A stretch of DNA of 64,000 nucleotides from Atopsyche davidsoni (lineage: Eukaryota; Arthropoda; Insecta; Trichoptera; Hydrobiosidae). Positions 20,891 to 33,361 of this stretch are shown here, one piece after another (within the stretch, counting starts at the first letter, position 1; every line of letters begins with the position of its first letter). Where the stretch lies: contig JAILWY010000028.1 of NCBI GenBank assembly GCA_022113835.1, positions 2,294,001 through 2,358,000 of the forward strand. The letters are read 5' to 3'. The notes under the pieces were generated by a model. It was not told the origin of the DNA. It saw only the letters and a program-made list of their open reading frames with translations, and searched no databases. Position numbers and translations under genes: made by a program.

Positions 20891-23800
20891 GTATTATTAA
20901 TTATATATTTTTGTTACTAAAACAGCAATAGTTTATTTACTTGTGGTATTTAATTTCCTTTCAATTTCATATCTTATATATATATATATATATACACTGT
21001 CGTGAATGTTGCGATGGATCGTTTTATTGTCAACTTTGTAATACAATGTTATTAAAGTAATGATAGATTATAAATTCAAAGAATAGTATTTTTTTATTTA
21101 GTTTATTATTTATTATTTAGTTTAGTTTATTATTATTATTATTATTTAGTTTATTTTTTATTTAGTAAATATTTTGTAAAGTATTAATTCTATTGTATAT
21201 TTCGCAGAGTAGGGTATCTTATCAGCTTACACGGCATAAACATTCAAAATATAAACGCGAAACAAAGCAATTGCAACAAAATACTACTCAGGGATAATTT
21301 TATTATTATTTTATACAAAAAGTGTTTTTATCTTTGCAGCGGCCGTTATCTTTAACTCTATTATCGAGACTACTTTTACCAAACCATACTGCATTGGCTA
21401 GTGCTGTTCGATTGCGACCTGCATGGATGATAAGCATTGGAAACGATTGCCGGTGCTTCAGTATGTCGAAAGAAGGAGCAGAAAAGGAGAGAAAACGACG
21501 AATCGCAGTATGTCAGATGACATCGACGGGAGACAGAGAGAAAAATTTTGCTACTGTTAAAGAATTGATAGAAAAGGCTGCAAATAAAAATGCGCAGGTA
21601 AATAATTAGTCGCACATCAGTTGCAATACTACTACGAGGTAAAATTCATATTTGTGATTGATAAGGTAACAGAGATTACAGTATATCTAACAGATACACA
21701 TAAATCTTGCCCCTGCGTAGTATTTGAAAGTGGCTTAAATGGATTATTGTACTTTCTAGATATATATTAGACCACAGATGCATACAGGAAAATAATCTTG
21801 AGGATGACTAAAAGTCGATTTTAATATTTTTGTTGGCTGTCAATTTCCTTTTCCAATATATTGATTATACGCTAGTAATTGACTTAAACGTATTTTATTA
21901 TAGATGATATTCTTCCCCGAAGCATGTGACTACATCAGCGACAACAAAGATGACATGCTTCGGCTGGCGGAGCCCATTGTAGGAGGTGGTATTGTCAGCA
22001 GGTACCGTGAGCTGGCTAGAAAGCACAATGTGTGGTTATCTTTGGGAGGAATCCACGAAAAGGTATATCTTTATGATTTGTTGATTTTATTTTTATTTAA
22101 AAAATATTTTTTCTGTTAAATTTAATATTAAGTGCAACAGGTTAGACAAAAAATTTTACGCTGACATTTTTTTTGCTCTTTAAGTTCATTTTGAAAATGC
22201 TTATACACACCAAAAAAAAAAACTCAATAATGATAATATCGGCAGTTTCTAAAAACCATTTAAGTTTGCGTATAATTTATTTACAATGGATATCAACGAT
22301 ATCTTCTATTGAGTGTTGGTGACATTTTTAAAAAAAATTTACTAGGATCCTGACAATGACAAAAAAGTCTTCAACACGCACGTCATCATCTCATCAGATG
22401 GGGAAATAGCGCAGACATACCGCAAGTTGCACTTGTTTGACGTGGAGATTCCTGAGAAGGGAGTTCGTCTGAAGGAGTCGGATTATGCTACACCGGGCGT
22501 GCACGTCGTCCAGCCTGCTGAGACACCGGTTGGAAAAGTGGGAATTGCTATCTGCTATGATCTCAGGTTTGTATATTATTTTTTATTGATATGTGCAGAA
22601 TCTATAGGTGCATACGATAATACAAAGTCAATATCAAGTTAGGTTAGGGTTTATATTAATTAGGGAAAATAATTCAGAAATAATCTTGCAGGATCCAAAT
22701 TAATATAATAAAAAAAAAAAAATTACACTTAGTACTTTCCTATCGTTAAGTCTATTTAACTTAGCAAAAATGTAAACCGTTGTTCACCAATTATCAGTAC
22801 AATTTTTTTCCTTCAGATTTCCGGAGCTGGCCACCCAGCTGGCTCTCCTCGGGGCGGATATCCTCACTTACCCATCGGCCTTTACGCACGTTTCCGGAGA
22901 AGCTCATTGGGACATATTGCTGCGGTAAATATAATTTTATAATTATTATTGCTCGGACGCATTGTAATCTGCAGCAAATGAGACCTCGCCTCCTCTTTCT
23001 TCATAAAATAAAATGAATTGGAAATTTCAGGTGTCGAGCTGTCGAGAATCAATGCTTTGTGATAGCGGCAGCACAGGTGGGGCACCACAATAAGAAACGG
23101 CGATCTTACGGGCATGCTCTTTGTGTGGACCCCTGGGGCCGAGTGCTGGCTGACTGTGGAGACAATGCCCCCACTTATGCCATTGCTGAGTTGGACTATG
23201 ACAGACTAGATGAGGTTCGAAGGAACATGCCCGTATTTCAACATCGCAGGTATTTACTAATAAATAATATCTTTATTCTATTCATAGAAGTTTATAATCA
23301 CGAATAGGTGTTCGGCTCAAGGTCTCAAAAAACAAAGGATTTTTTCTAAAACCTATTTTGATTTCAGGAATGATGTATACAGAATTTTGACACCGAACGT
23401 TCGAGAAGGACAGCTGCCAGAGCACGTGAGCCGAAGCATTCCCCGGCCACGGGCCCCACCCAGCGAAACCTCCGCCCTCGAGGAAGATTCCACAGAAGAG
23501 AAGAGCTACTACAGCTTCTCCAATATAAAGATCCGGGAGTCTACAGTTTTCTACGCGACCGATCTCACATACGCTTTCGTGAACATTCGGTACGAGCTAA
23601 TTCTCTAATTAATTAATAAGTACTAGCTAATCAATTAAATTAATCTTCTTATCGGGGACATATTTACATAAAATTAGTTGCTATATGTAAAGAGCTGATT
23701 CTGCAGGATTTCCTGTGTCTCACCAAATGTCTTGTGCATAATCATGGTTGTTTATTTTAGTAAGGTTAGGTTTCATTGTGTTCGTGTTTTTATAGATGCG

Positions 23801-24515
23801 TAGTTCCTGGACACGTCCTGGTGGCTCCGAAACGCGTGTGCAAGCGCACTGAAGATCTCACAACTGATGAAATAAACGACTTCTTTCAGACGGTCATTAA
23901 AGTCCAAAAGGTAAGTTCCCCAAAAGCTTGGCTTGACTTGTTCCAATTGTCATTTAGTGATGTTCCCAATTATTATATATTGATACGACTAGTTTTCCCA
24001 TCATGTTAGATCAGCATATTCATGCAGAGTGAGGTTTCGTAGACGTTTTACAGATGAGCAAATGACAGCGGTAGAGAGAAAAAAGGTGATGTCGTATTAG
24101 TTGTGTTGTAGTAGTTGTTTAATGAAGAATGAAATTTTTGTCATATTGATATAACCATTCTCAGGTGATGGAGAAAGTTTACAATGCAACTTCATCTACG
24201 GTGACGGTTCAAGATGGACCCGAAGCCGGTCAGACCGTCCAGGTATTCATGCCGTCTTTTACTATGTATATATTACATGTGCATTATGACAGCCTCTCTA
24301 AATGCTTTAAGTCCGATGTGTATTTGCAGCACGTGCACTGCCACGTGATGCCACGCCACGTGGGGGACTTCAAGGACGTGGACATGATCTATCTGGAGCT
24401 GGCGAAGCACGACGCGCGCCCCGCTTGCGGCCCCTGCCTTCCTCTCAAGCCGCCGCGCAGCCTCGCTCTCATGCGCGAGGAGGCTGCCCTGCTCAAGTCC
24501 CATTTCCCCAGCTAG
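20850..24515 (+). CDS. NitFhit: NitFhit, nitrilase-FHIT fusion protein
   Basis: Ten exons: 20850-20855, 21340-21597, 21904-22062, 22346-22566, 22817-22924, 23031-23249, 23368-23589, 23796-23910, 24165-24242, 24330-24515; 523 aa; every phase agrees. The fusion is typical of invertebrates. The Nit half (about residues 60-330) belongs to the omega-amidase-like NIT1 branch; the vertebrate enzyme hydrolyses deaminated glutathione. Its triad is visible: Glu94 in Phe-Phe-Pro-Glu, Lys168 in Tyr-Arg-Lys-Leu, Cys211 in Ile-Cys-Tyr-Asp-Leu-Arg. The Fhit half (about 373-523) is a diadenosine-polyphosphate hydrolase with the histidine triad His463-Val-His465-Cys-His467-Val; His465 is the expected nucleophile. 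The first ~50 residues are Leu/Arg/Ser-rich, like a mitochondrial presequence. The two-codon first exon is inferred from a strong donor and a phase match; Met at about 21424 or 21463 would give shorter forms. Confidence 0.93.
20978..21180. repeat. TA and TTA microsatellites in NitFhit intron 1
   Basis: A (TA)n run lies at about 20975-20993, and a TTATTATTA / TTTAGTTTA low-complexity tract at about 21095-21165. Nothing else is seen in this part of the intron. Confidence 0.7.
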
Positions 24516-25315
24516 TGGTGAGTCTCTAGGGCTGCACTGCTGATACGTGATTGGCATATTTCTATATTGGCACCCTCAAGCAGAGTGAGAGAAATATTCG
24601 AGAGATCGAGGCAATGATTATCAGGATTAACTCAAATATTAAACTCATCGAACATTGAAATTACTCGTGACAATCATTGCCTTTCTGTCCAACACCCACA
24701 GCTTTATATTATGTCTTTAGTGTCAAATGAACATTTGATTTGTTTTAGCGTTCCCGCGTTGAGCCAGCCAACCTCTTTGTGGCCACCTCTGCACAACAAG
24801 CATTAGACATTGTATTATATATCAACTCGGAATATTTAAAAGGTCCAAAATATGTACATTTTAGGTTATCAATGGTTCACGTCATCGCCAATTTGAACAG
24901 ATTAAATATTTAACTATTGTGGGTACAGTAAAAAATCATGGCACCACAAAACGAAAGATAGAAGAATCGGTTCGAATCCAAAAAATAATTGTAAATATTT
25001 TTTTTACAATTTTGCATGTGTAATTTTTATCTAAAAATATAGTCTTAATTTTTAGTGTTGTTTTAAAAATATTAGTTGTTAAATTGGTGTACATAGTGTT
25101 ACGTATTTCTAAACGTCTTCTAACGCCTACTAAAATATATCCTCGGAAAACACTCTACACTCAAAATTTAACAGGATTATCTGGAAAACTGCCTCTGGAA
25201 ACAGAACTCGAGCGAGCGTCTGAAAGAAAATTTTATAGTCGGCTCACCTGCAACACTGAAATTTTTCAAATAGAACCTTAAAGCTAATATTCCAGATCTG
25301 TCTCTTAGGAAATAG
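24516..25315. other. 3' flank of NitFhit, no gene
   Basis: ATTAAA at 24901-24906 is a possible poly-A signal about 390 nt after the NitFhit stop. The remaining sequence holds only short frames without recognisable similarity. Confidence 0.45.
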
Positions 25316-26020
25316 AGCGTTTTCCGCGGATATATTATAATATTTTGTATTTCGCGGGAGAGAGAAATTCAACAGGAGTCGGTAGCGACGACATCCTGCG
25401 ACACACAAAGGATGCTGTGTTCCTTCCTACCGAGGGAGAAGCCGACCTTTCCGACGAGAGGGGTGACCCCAGTTTCGTTCATTTCGGACGTAAAAAAATA
25501 CACAATTAAAACGAATAGCGGCGGAAAAGATTTAGAAGTAGTACGGGAATGCCTAAATGGAGAGGTAAAAATGTGGAACCGGTTATACAGGGATAAGTGG
25601 ACGATGTTCGAAGATTTGAGGAAGATTTCTGGGGAGAAAATAAACAAAGCGATTTGCGACTCAAACTAGTTCAGGGCTCATGGAGAGGCAGCGATCCATG
25701 AGTAGTTATTTCATAGAGCTTTGGGACCTCAAAAGTAGGAATAAATTGTAGGAGATATGATGCGTCATTTTCCGAAAGAAGTGCAATATCTATGGTTTTC
25801 GGGAGGAAAGGGTACCGCAGTAGAAGTAGCCGAGTTATTGATGTGTTTGGGAGGGCGTTATGAAGGAGAAGCGTATATGCCCAGGTGGAACGAACATTTA
25901 CAAAACCTGAAAGTAGGCGCAAGAAGAGGGAATGTGACTGCATGGATTACAATAGTTAGAATGTATTTCACCGTAAGAGAACATCATTTGACGATACTCC
26001 TTGTATTGCATCGGAGTTGA
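25316..26020 (+). pseudogene. Gag-like retroelement relic (tentative)
   Basis: One frame stays largely open from 25316 to a TGA at 26018, interrupted by TAG at 25667 and three or four stops clustered between about 25700 and 25745. The two open parts (about 85 and 88 codons) lie in the same frame, so this reads as one decayed ORF of about 230 codons. The pattern of an early Phe-Ile segment, a Trp about 35 residues on, a second Trp-x-Met-Phe, then a Met-x-x-His-Phe-Pro motif followed by a short helix, is reminiscent of Gag from LTR retroelements. No protease, reverse transcriptase or LTR is visible next to it. It could instead be a decayed host exon. Confidence 0.35.
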
Positions 26021-26940
26021 GTGTTATTAACACGGATAAAATATTACCAAGCTATTTTTTTATTTCTTTTTTTTTCGATGCAATATAACTTTCTTGGTTA
26101 TTGTCCGATGCTGCTCAGTGCCATAGTGGTGAGTCTGATAAAGATTTATTTTTAGTTTTTAGTAGCAAAAAGCATTATTCTATTTGATTGTAAAATTGCT
26201 CCGATTACCTGACCTCTATATCTACCTGAGACTCAAAAAAAAAAACAATAGAAAATAAACTATTTATATTTGAGTTTTAAAACATACCATCTATATGGGC
26301 TCGTGAATATCTTATATTTATATTAATTTTTGTTATAGCAGCCGTTTACTAAACGTATATTTTAAGCTCGGTATGACGAGACTATGGTGTTAATAAAACG
26401 TGATTTACGTGAGCGTACATCCAAGTTCCAAATGTCTGATTATATTGAGCACTGATTACTAAGAATATTTTTTGCAAATTAATGAGTTTAGACCGTTTTA
26501 ATAGTCTCATAGATTATTAGATAATCTCGTGTGAGTAATCACTGTTCAATTTAGCAAAGCTTTCAGAATACGGGTGTTAGTTTAGCAGACGACCCAGAAA
26601 AATATTGTTAATGTTAATTAGTTATATTTGGTTGATGTATTGATTGATTCGTGAATCCCAAAGCGGGATTTAAATCTTATTATCAGTGATTAAACAGGAG
26701 ATTAAATGTGATCATAGTACATTGATTTTAGTTTCTATGGAATATGTATTTGTTTATTTTCGTAAAGGCTCTATCTGTATTAACTCTTTGAGGTGTAGCA
26801 GAATATTAGTTAAAATACCGTTGATTTTGATACCGATATCACAATCATCGAGGGCTTTGTTAAAAGTTACTTCGGAGTAAAGGTTTGACGCCCTTACAAA
26901 TATTTGTTTTTGCTCGATCCTATATTATCTAATAGACGTA
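26021..26940. other. AT-rich intergenic DNA, no gene seen
   Basis: Frequent stops in all frames, a poly-T stretch at about 26055-26073, and no feature I can support. Confidence 0.5.
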
Positions 26941-26949
26941 GCAGGCTTC

Positions 26950-27285
26950 TGAATAACATTCGTCACGCCGATCACCATTCGTCACTGTCCTTCTTGGAGA
27001 CAGTGCTGATGACCTACAGATCCTAGTCGACAAAGTCAACGATGCTAGCCGTGAAAAAATCTTTATGTTCAAGAGGCATAACATTGAAAACTCGCTGGAG
27101 ATTCACCAAGTGAAACGGCAGAAATGTGGCTTTATAGGAACTCCATGCTTGCACAGAATGCGCACTCCTGGGACATTGGAAGAAGAAAACTCACGTGTAT
27201 GCGGAATTTACGCCCGAACTAGTGAAATTGGCTCAGGATAGAAATATACTCTCCCGTATGAGAGGCACCAGTAGAAGAAGAAGCT
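26950..27285 (+). mobile_element. LINE fragment: reverse transcriptase piece plus tail
   Basis: Near 27000 the frame encodes Ser-Ala-Asp-Asp-Leu-Gln-Ile-Leu-Val-Asp, matching the zone after the catalytic Asp-Asp of non-LTR reverse transcriptases. About 120 nt on come Ala-Glu-Met-Trp-Leu-Tyr-Arg and then the tail block GTGTATGCGGAATTTACG. The order fits an RTE-like ORF with a large internal deletion. Stops and frame changes make it non-functional. It ends in TATGAGAGGCACCAGTAGAA. Confidence 0.65.
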
Positions 27286-27386
27286 AAAATACATCAAACT
27301 TTGTGCTAAAATTCTGTGCCTCAAAGAGTTAAATGTGATTTTGGATGCCGTATTGGAAAAAATGCATCTCCGATAAAAATAAGTAA

Positions 27387-27407
27387 GAACCTAACCTAAC
27401 CTAACCA
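27387..27407. repeat. Short interstitial CCTAA tract
   Basis: Three to four units of CCTAA, the insect telomere unit (TTAGG on the other strand), stand about 100 bp after the LINE fragment. Too short to be a former telomere; most likely chance or microsatellite slippage. Confidence 0.5.
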
Positions 27408-28250
27408 ATAAATATTTAAAACGTTGCAAATATTGAAAGAAAGCTAATATGGCAAGTATTTCTGTTTGGTCAATATTATTTGATTTTTTAGTAACAGGGA
27501 TAATAATTTTTTATAAATTATATATACATTTTTGTTTTATAATTTTTATTGGGGATGTACCTTTTCTCCGGAAACCATAAACCGTGTTTCATAGGATTTC
27601 TTGTAATAATTTAGTAATTAATTAATTAAATGTATACTGAAATAAACATTTATCTTATTGTTACACATCAACAACATTTCATATTTGTATATAGTACAGG
27701 CCTTTTTTGCCGAGAATGTATTGTGAAATATTCCCGATTGTTTTTATAAAACCTCTTACCAATATAGGCTAAATTATTTTATACATTCAATGTGATCATA
27801 ATAAAAATATATTTTTGTAATTATCTTTTTAATTCATCCCGCTTAGAAAATTAAACCTGCATCATCTTCTTCAGGTTCATGGGGTGTATAGAGTAGTCGG
27901 TATGCGTAGTGGCGGCAGAAACAATAGCAGAAACCGTCTCCCGCCTCTACAAACTACTTCCAGAAAAATTCCTTCGCAATCGTTCCAAATCCACTACTCC
28001 ATTAGTGATCCTTTACATACGCTCAGGGCGCAGAGTGGCAGCCACGCACAAGAATTAAATCAACTGATTTACGTTAACGTTAAGCTGAAATTATTAGTAG
28101 TTACTTCCCATCGATCTCAGGACCTCGACGTTTCGCATTAATTAATCTCAAACGTTTCCTTACGTTTCTCTAATTCTAAACTATACATAACCTCTTGAAT
28201 CTTCTTGCTTCGGGTTTTCAGTACTCCGATGTTTCGGTACTATGGAGTTT
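27408..28250. other. Intergenic DNA, no gene seen
   Basis: AT-rich to about 27840, then slightly richer in GC. An 85-codon frame at 27884-28141 shows no recognisable domain and no splice context. Confidence 0.45.
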
Positions 28251-28254
28251 GGAG

Positions 28255-28870
28255 TAAGTATGGAGAAAAGTATCGGGAATGCAGCCCGAATGAGGAGGTC
28301 TATATATTTATATGCAGAAACGCAAATTTCTAGGAAATATTAGTAGATTTTCAGTAAAAAGTATTAGGAGGGTAAAGTTTTTCAACCCAACGATGGGAAT
28401 TGCTGAAAAGTATCGGGAATGCAGCCCGAATGAAGAGGCTTTTCGCATGAAAATAGCTGTAATATTTCAGCAAACTGGAATGCAGTAAAAAGTATTAGGG
28501 TGACAGAATATACGAGGAGATATGCGAATTGCGAAAACAACCCGCTGCTGCACTCGGGTTCAGTACCAGAAGCGCAGGAGGTATTTTTTTTTTAAGCTTA
28601 TCATCCCAACGATGGGATTGCTGAAATGTATCGGGAACGCAGTCTGAATGAGGAGGTACATTTGATTATTTGCAATAACACAGGTTTCCTAGTAAACCTG
28701 TCTTTTTGCATGAATATGGATTTAAAAAGTATTAGGATGGTGAGGAGCTAGGACAGGAGCGCAGCATTAATCGGGAATTATTTGAACCAATGCTCCGACG
28801 TGCTGAGACCAAAACCCCTTGCAGCACGTGGATCGAAACATCAGCTCAACACCCGGGAGAAGTATCAGAG
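28255..28870 (+). repeat. Degenerate repeat block, three main units
   Basis: TATCGGGAATGCAGCCCGAA occurs at 28270 and 28411 and as a variant at 28629. Each is followed at a varying distance by AAAAAGTATTAGGRNGG (about 28355, 28485, 28724). CCAACGATGGGA precedes units two and three. The units are about 140-220 bp and diverged, so this is an old tandem block or a composite element. Its right end (AGCTCAACACCCGGGAGAAG at about 28842) recurs near 57390, which supports a transposon origin. Confidence 0.6.
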
Positions 28871-29630
28871 TCATTAGTGACCTTAAAACAAATTATGATG
28901 ACCAGGTATTGAAAGTTTGACCTTGAAATAAATACCACCATTTTTTTTTTTAATTATGTGTTTTATTACATCTTATAAATACAGCAAGTACAATTTTAAT
29001 AAAAATAAAATTGAAAAAATGTAAAATCATCATCATCATCTCTATCCTTGACGTATACAGTACAAATTGTTTTTAGCAAAATATAATAATAAAGCTAAGT
29101 TCTCCAAAGATTATAAAACAAGTTACATATATATATTTATAGGCCATATTAAAAATTACCTTTTGTAAATTTATTTAGCATGGTTGATTTATATTTCATT
29201 TCCAATGAGAAACAGGCTCGGACAGTTTTTATATTTTGAAAATAAATAAATAGCTTGCACGTTAGTATTAAAAAAAAAAACATGTAAAACGTTTTTTTTT
29301 ATTATTAATATTAAGTTTTGGTAACTAGTGATTGTGGCGTAGTCCGTGCGACCAGAAAAGCAAAAAATCTATTATTATTTTCGCTAAGATAATAAATATA
29401 CATTTAACGTGAATAATATAGTCGTCATTGCCTTCCTTTGAGAAATCAAATACATACACTTAATAAACTAATTAAAAGCACTTAAAATTATTTATGGCCT
29501 ATAGTATTTTTGTTAACGTTTCATGGTACCAAATAAAAAAATAACGAATTTGCGTTGTTGGTTTGTAATATGCAAAATGGATCCTAATGTAATAATATTT
29601 TTGGCATAGATGTTGCGTTTGTATTTTTAT
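28871..29630. other. AT-rich intergenic DNA, no gene seen
   Basis: Low-complexity AT-rich DNA with poly-T and poly-A runs and a short ATCATCATCATC tract near 29028. Nothing codes here. Confidence 0.5.
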
Positions 29631-32600
29631 TTTTTGGCTCGGCGCAGCGCGTCCGGGAGCAGCCGAGCCATCACCGGTGTTTGTACGATTGCAACCGTTC
29701 CGCACGCCGATCGTTAAAAAAAAAGTATTTACACTCGACGTTCATTACAATATCAATAATTATAAAAAGAAAAACTAATGTAAAATCGCCTCGCTTGATA
29801 CAAAATTACAAAAATATTTTCGTTTATAAAAACGCCCCGATCGTAAGCATTAGCGAGCCTAAAAATTAGGTTTCAATCGACCTCGAGGCTCAACCGGTGG
29901 ACTGCTGACGTGAAGCCGAAGTGGCCCTGAACTACAAGTATACATTGCATCCAACCTGGATCGAACAGCCACAATTCTCATTCTCTCCTCGCTGGTCGAC
30001 ATCACCCGCAATAATTCGTCTATAGCAGCTTTTTATTCACCTCTCAATATTTAAGGTTAGTTTTTAGATTTCTTACTAAGTTACCCTTAAAAAAAATGTA
30101 ATAGTGTGAATAAGAAAAAATGATATTTGGCAGATGTTAATATTTTGATATATGCTAACACAAAAAAACAATAATAAAAATGACTTTCAATTAAAATAAC
30201 TATGTATGGATATATTTAAACAAAATAGATAGATCATGATTACGAACTTTACCTTATCGCGGCATTATCGAGAGGTGAGAAGGATCCTAGTGAACTTCTG
30301 TTTCAAGCATTGCGTTTTTACAATACACGAGATTCTAAATGCGCATCAACATTTTTATAACAATACTGGAATTGATTTATACAACTACGCCTCTCACATT
30401 TCTGAGTATAGAATTTAAAAAAATACATCATCTACTTTTAATAATGCACGATCGAAAATAATATTGTAAGTACAAATTTTCAAATAAAATTTCAACGTAA
30501 TTTTAAGTCAAGATTCACAAAAGAAACGAGCCACTTTTCAGATCTGGGCGGCTATTATTTTTTACAAAATCTCTTGCACAGCCATTTAAACAGCGGCCAA
30601 GATGGATAAATGCAGACGCCGGTGGCTAAACACCGACACGTGGCCCGCGTGGACAAGGCTCGTTAAATATACAGTACTATCAACTTATATTTGATTTACC
30701 AAGCTTAATAAAATTTTCAGCATAACTTTAGATTAAAAATAACACATTAATACGTTGACTTGTATCTTATTCACTGAAACAGATCAGAGCATCATTCTCG
30801 GGTTTGACATTGTCAAATCATCGTCTGTGTAATTTTCCATAAAATAAAGGTAAATAACGCCATAAAACGGCAGCACGCCACTAATTTCCATCTGTCTTAA
30901 TCTCCACACCCTTCACTAAGGGTGAAAATTTGCTGATTCTTAACGCACGTAGGGGCTGCTAAAATATTAAATTTATAACTACGCAAAGATAATCTGGTTA
31001 ACTCCAACATTCATATAAACAGTATTGGTATACAATAATTACACATTGACTTTATTTTTACACAAAGAATATGATGGATTCCCATCTTAACATAATATTT
31101 TTCTTTTCTTAGTATCATAAATATATTCTGTTGATATATACGAATTTGATTCCTTGATATCCCATCCAAGGCACAGTTCCTTCGCCGCATCGAAGCCGAG
31201 TGGAAAAAAGTCGTAATCGCAGAACGTGGACTTCCATATAGTTTTTAAAACAACACACTTTAAGCCGTTGCGATCAATTATTATTTTACGCGTTTACTTT
31301 GACTTGTGACCGCTCTAACGGAGTCAGAATCTAACAAAATTTTGGCACTTGGCAGTAGAGGAATCCGTCTTGTGTAAAAACCCACGGATGCAACATGCGG
31401 GTCTCGCAATTGCGACTTCTCCGACCCGACTTCAACACAATGCAGAATACACATTTCTACAGAAGAAACGAGACTAAAAAAATCAAAATTACAATATAAT
31501 GTGACTAATTCATACGTTCATTCATCACTCCGCTCTCGTGAGACAGTAATAACAGATTTCAATTCATATTTAAACAAATACAAATACGTCATATTGATAT
31601 TACAGGTTTGGCCGTAGAAGATTGAGGTGCGAGAACACCCATACCGGAACGGCCTCCGACGTTAGCCACGAGATCGGAGAGGTTAAAATTCATATTAATC
31701 TCGGACTTGCAACACTTTAGGACAATGCACTCCCGCAGTCAGAATATCCTATTACATAATTGTTCGTCTGTGACTTAGTTTATAAGAAGCCAAACATTCA
31801 CGAAACTTATATATTACCAGAGGTAGATAGCCATAAGCAAACACTGTTAGAATATATTACAAGCATAACAACTTATAAACGAGCAACGTTATTAAAAAAT
31901 TATAATAATTGCATGAAGGCTTCAACACAACTCAGTCGTCACTCCCCGTTCTGCAAAATACAATATTATTTTCAAAATTGAACTAAATTGCGTAGTTTTT
32001 ACAGCTCAGTGAAATAATTTTAATTAAACGGAGACATCGGTCTTAAATTTCGGTCGGTAATTTTATCGGATAACAGCATTTCAGGGTTGCTGCCTTAGAC
32101 AATAAGGTACAAATTTTTTTTTAATTTAACCTCCCCCAGCCTAAACACAAACACGAGTTTTGAGATTCAAATTTAACTTTTATGAGTTTATATAAATATC
32201 TAAAAAGACCCATCGCATTGTTACTTCTTCACCGTGGGGTACAAAGGAATACTCCGAACGTAGTGATCAGCCTTCACCGAGTTTCGAAAGAGAGTTACTA
32301 CTGATTTGGATTGAAACCTTGGAAGAATTCAAAACACAATTACGCGACGCAGCCGGATGCATATTATAACGTACCAAAGCCGATTTCTCTAAATGCCAAA
32401 CATTCACGAATAATTTCTGAGATTTTTCTGCAACACCAGTGCACGTTTGGTCTTAATTGCAGTTATTTTTGATAAACACTTATAAATTACTCAACACACT
32501 CACCGCCGTCTTGTAAATCGACATTCAATATAAATAAATAATTTTCTAGCTCACACTGGGAGAGCGGCCCGTTTGTACGACGGACCCAATGCGTCTTAAT

Positions 32601-33361
32601 CGTTTATCGCTTGATGTGAATCTAAATCAATGATTGACGCCTGCGAGTCTCTCGAGTAGTCGTCAACGTTCCCAATATTAAATGTACGACGATAAAAGTT
32701 TTAAAAAATGACAGGTATAACAGTATCTATACGTAAAGGCACATCATTAATATTTAATTTTTTTTAGGTACACCGTGCACACAGAGTAATGAAATTTGTA
32801 CGATTCAAACCCACATTCATTATTGCAGCATAGTGATTTGATTCCTTCACCCGCAGTACTCCTATCGCCAGGGAAAAAATAACCGCACACTGTTTGAAAT
32901 GTGTCGTTACGATATAAGTTTTAAGAAGCACAGAGTGAAGTATAAATTGTGACGCCAATATTTGGAAACTTTAATACCGTTATATTCAATCGATCAATGC
33001 TATCTGACTAATGCATTTCGTATTGTTAAAGCTTGAATCAATGAAAAATATTGTTGTAAAAAATGACAAAAATTATAATGTCTCGCCTGCATCGCTATAC
33101 ATTCAATATTAAGTGAATAAAGTAAATGCTGAGGTTGTAAGGAAAAGTTATTTGGTCGATTCGGGGAAATCCATCTTAAAAATCGAGATTCATAGGAAAA
33201 TATCTTTAAACGTGCCTCAGCACATTTTTTTATAACACATCACGGACCAGTCGCAGAATTATTCTCCTAAAAGATGACTTTGATGGTAGAAGTCCCCGCG
33301 ACGCTCTTGATGGACAGCCGCGGCACCGATGGACTGGCGACAGCCGTCCGGCGGAGCTTGT
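29631..33361 (-). other. Quiet region downstream of DES1; possible long 3' UTR
   Basis: About 3.7 kb of moderate base composition with few of the repeats that crowd the rest of the window. There are no long ORFs and no exon-like frames on either strand. A GC stem GGCTCGGC ... GCCGAGCC lies at 29636-29669. It sits directly 3' of DES1 on its transcribed strand, so part may be a long 3' UTR; I cannot place the poly-A site. Confidence 0.3.

Noticed and set aside
27387..27407. Telomere or subtelomere signal
   Set aside because: Only three to four CCTAA units without any telomere-specific retroelement beside it.
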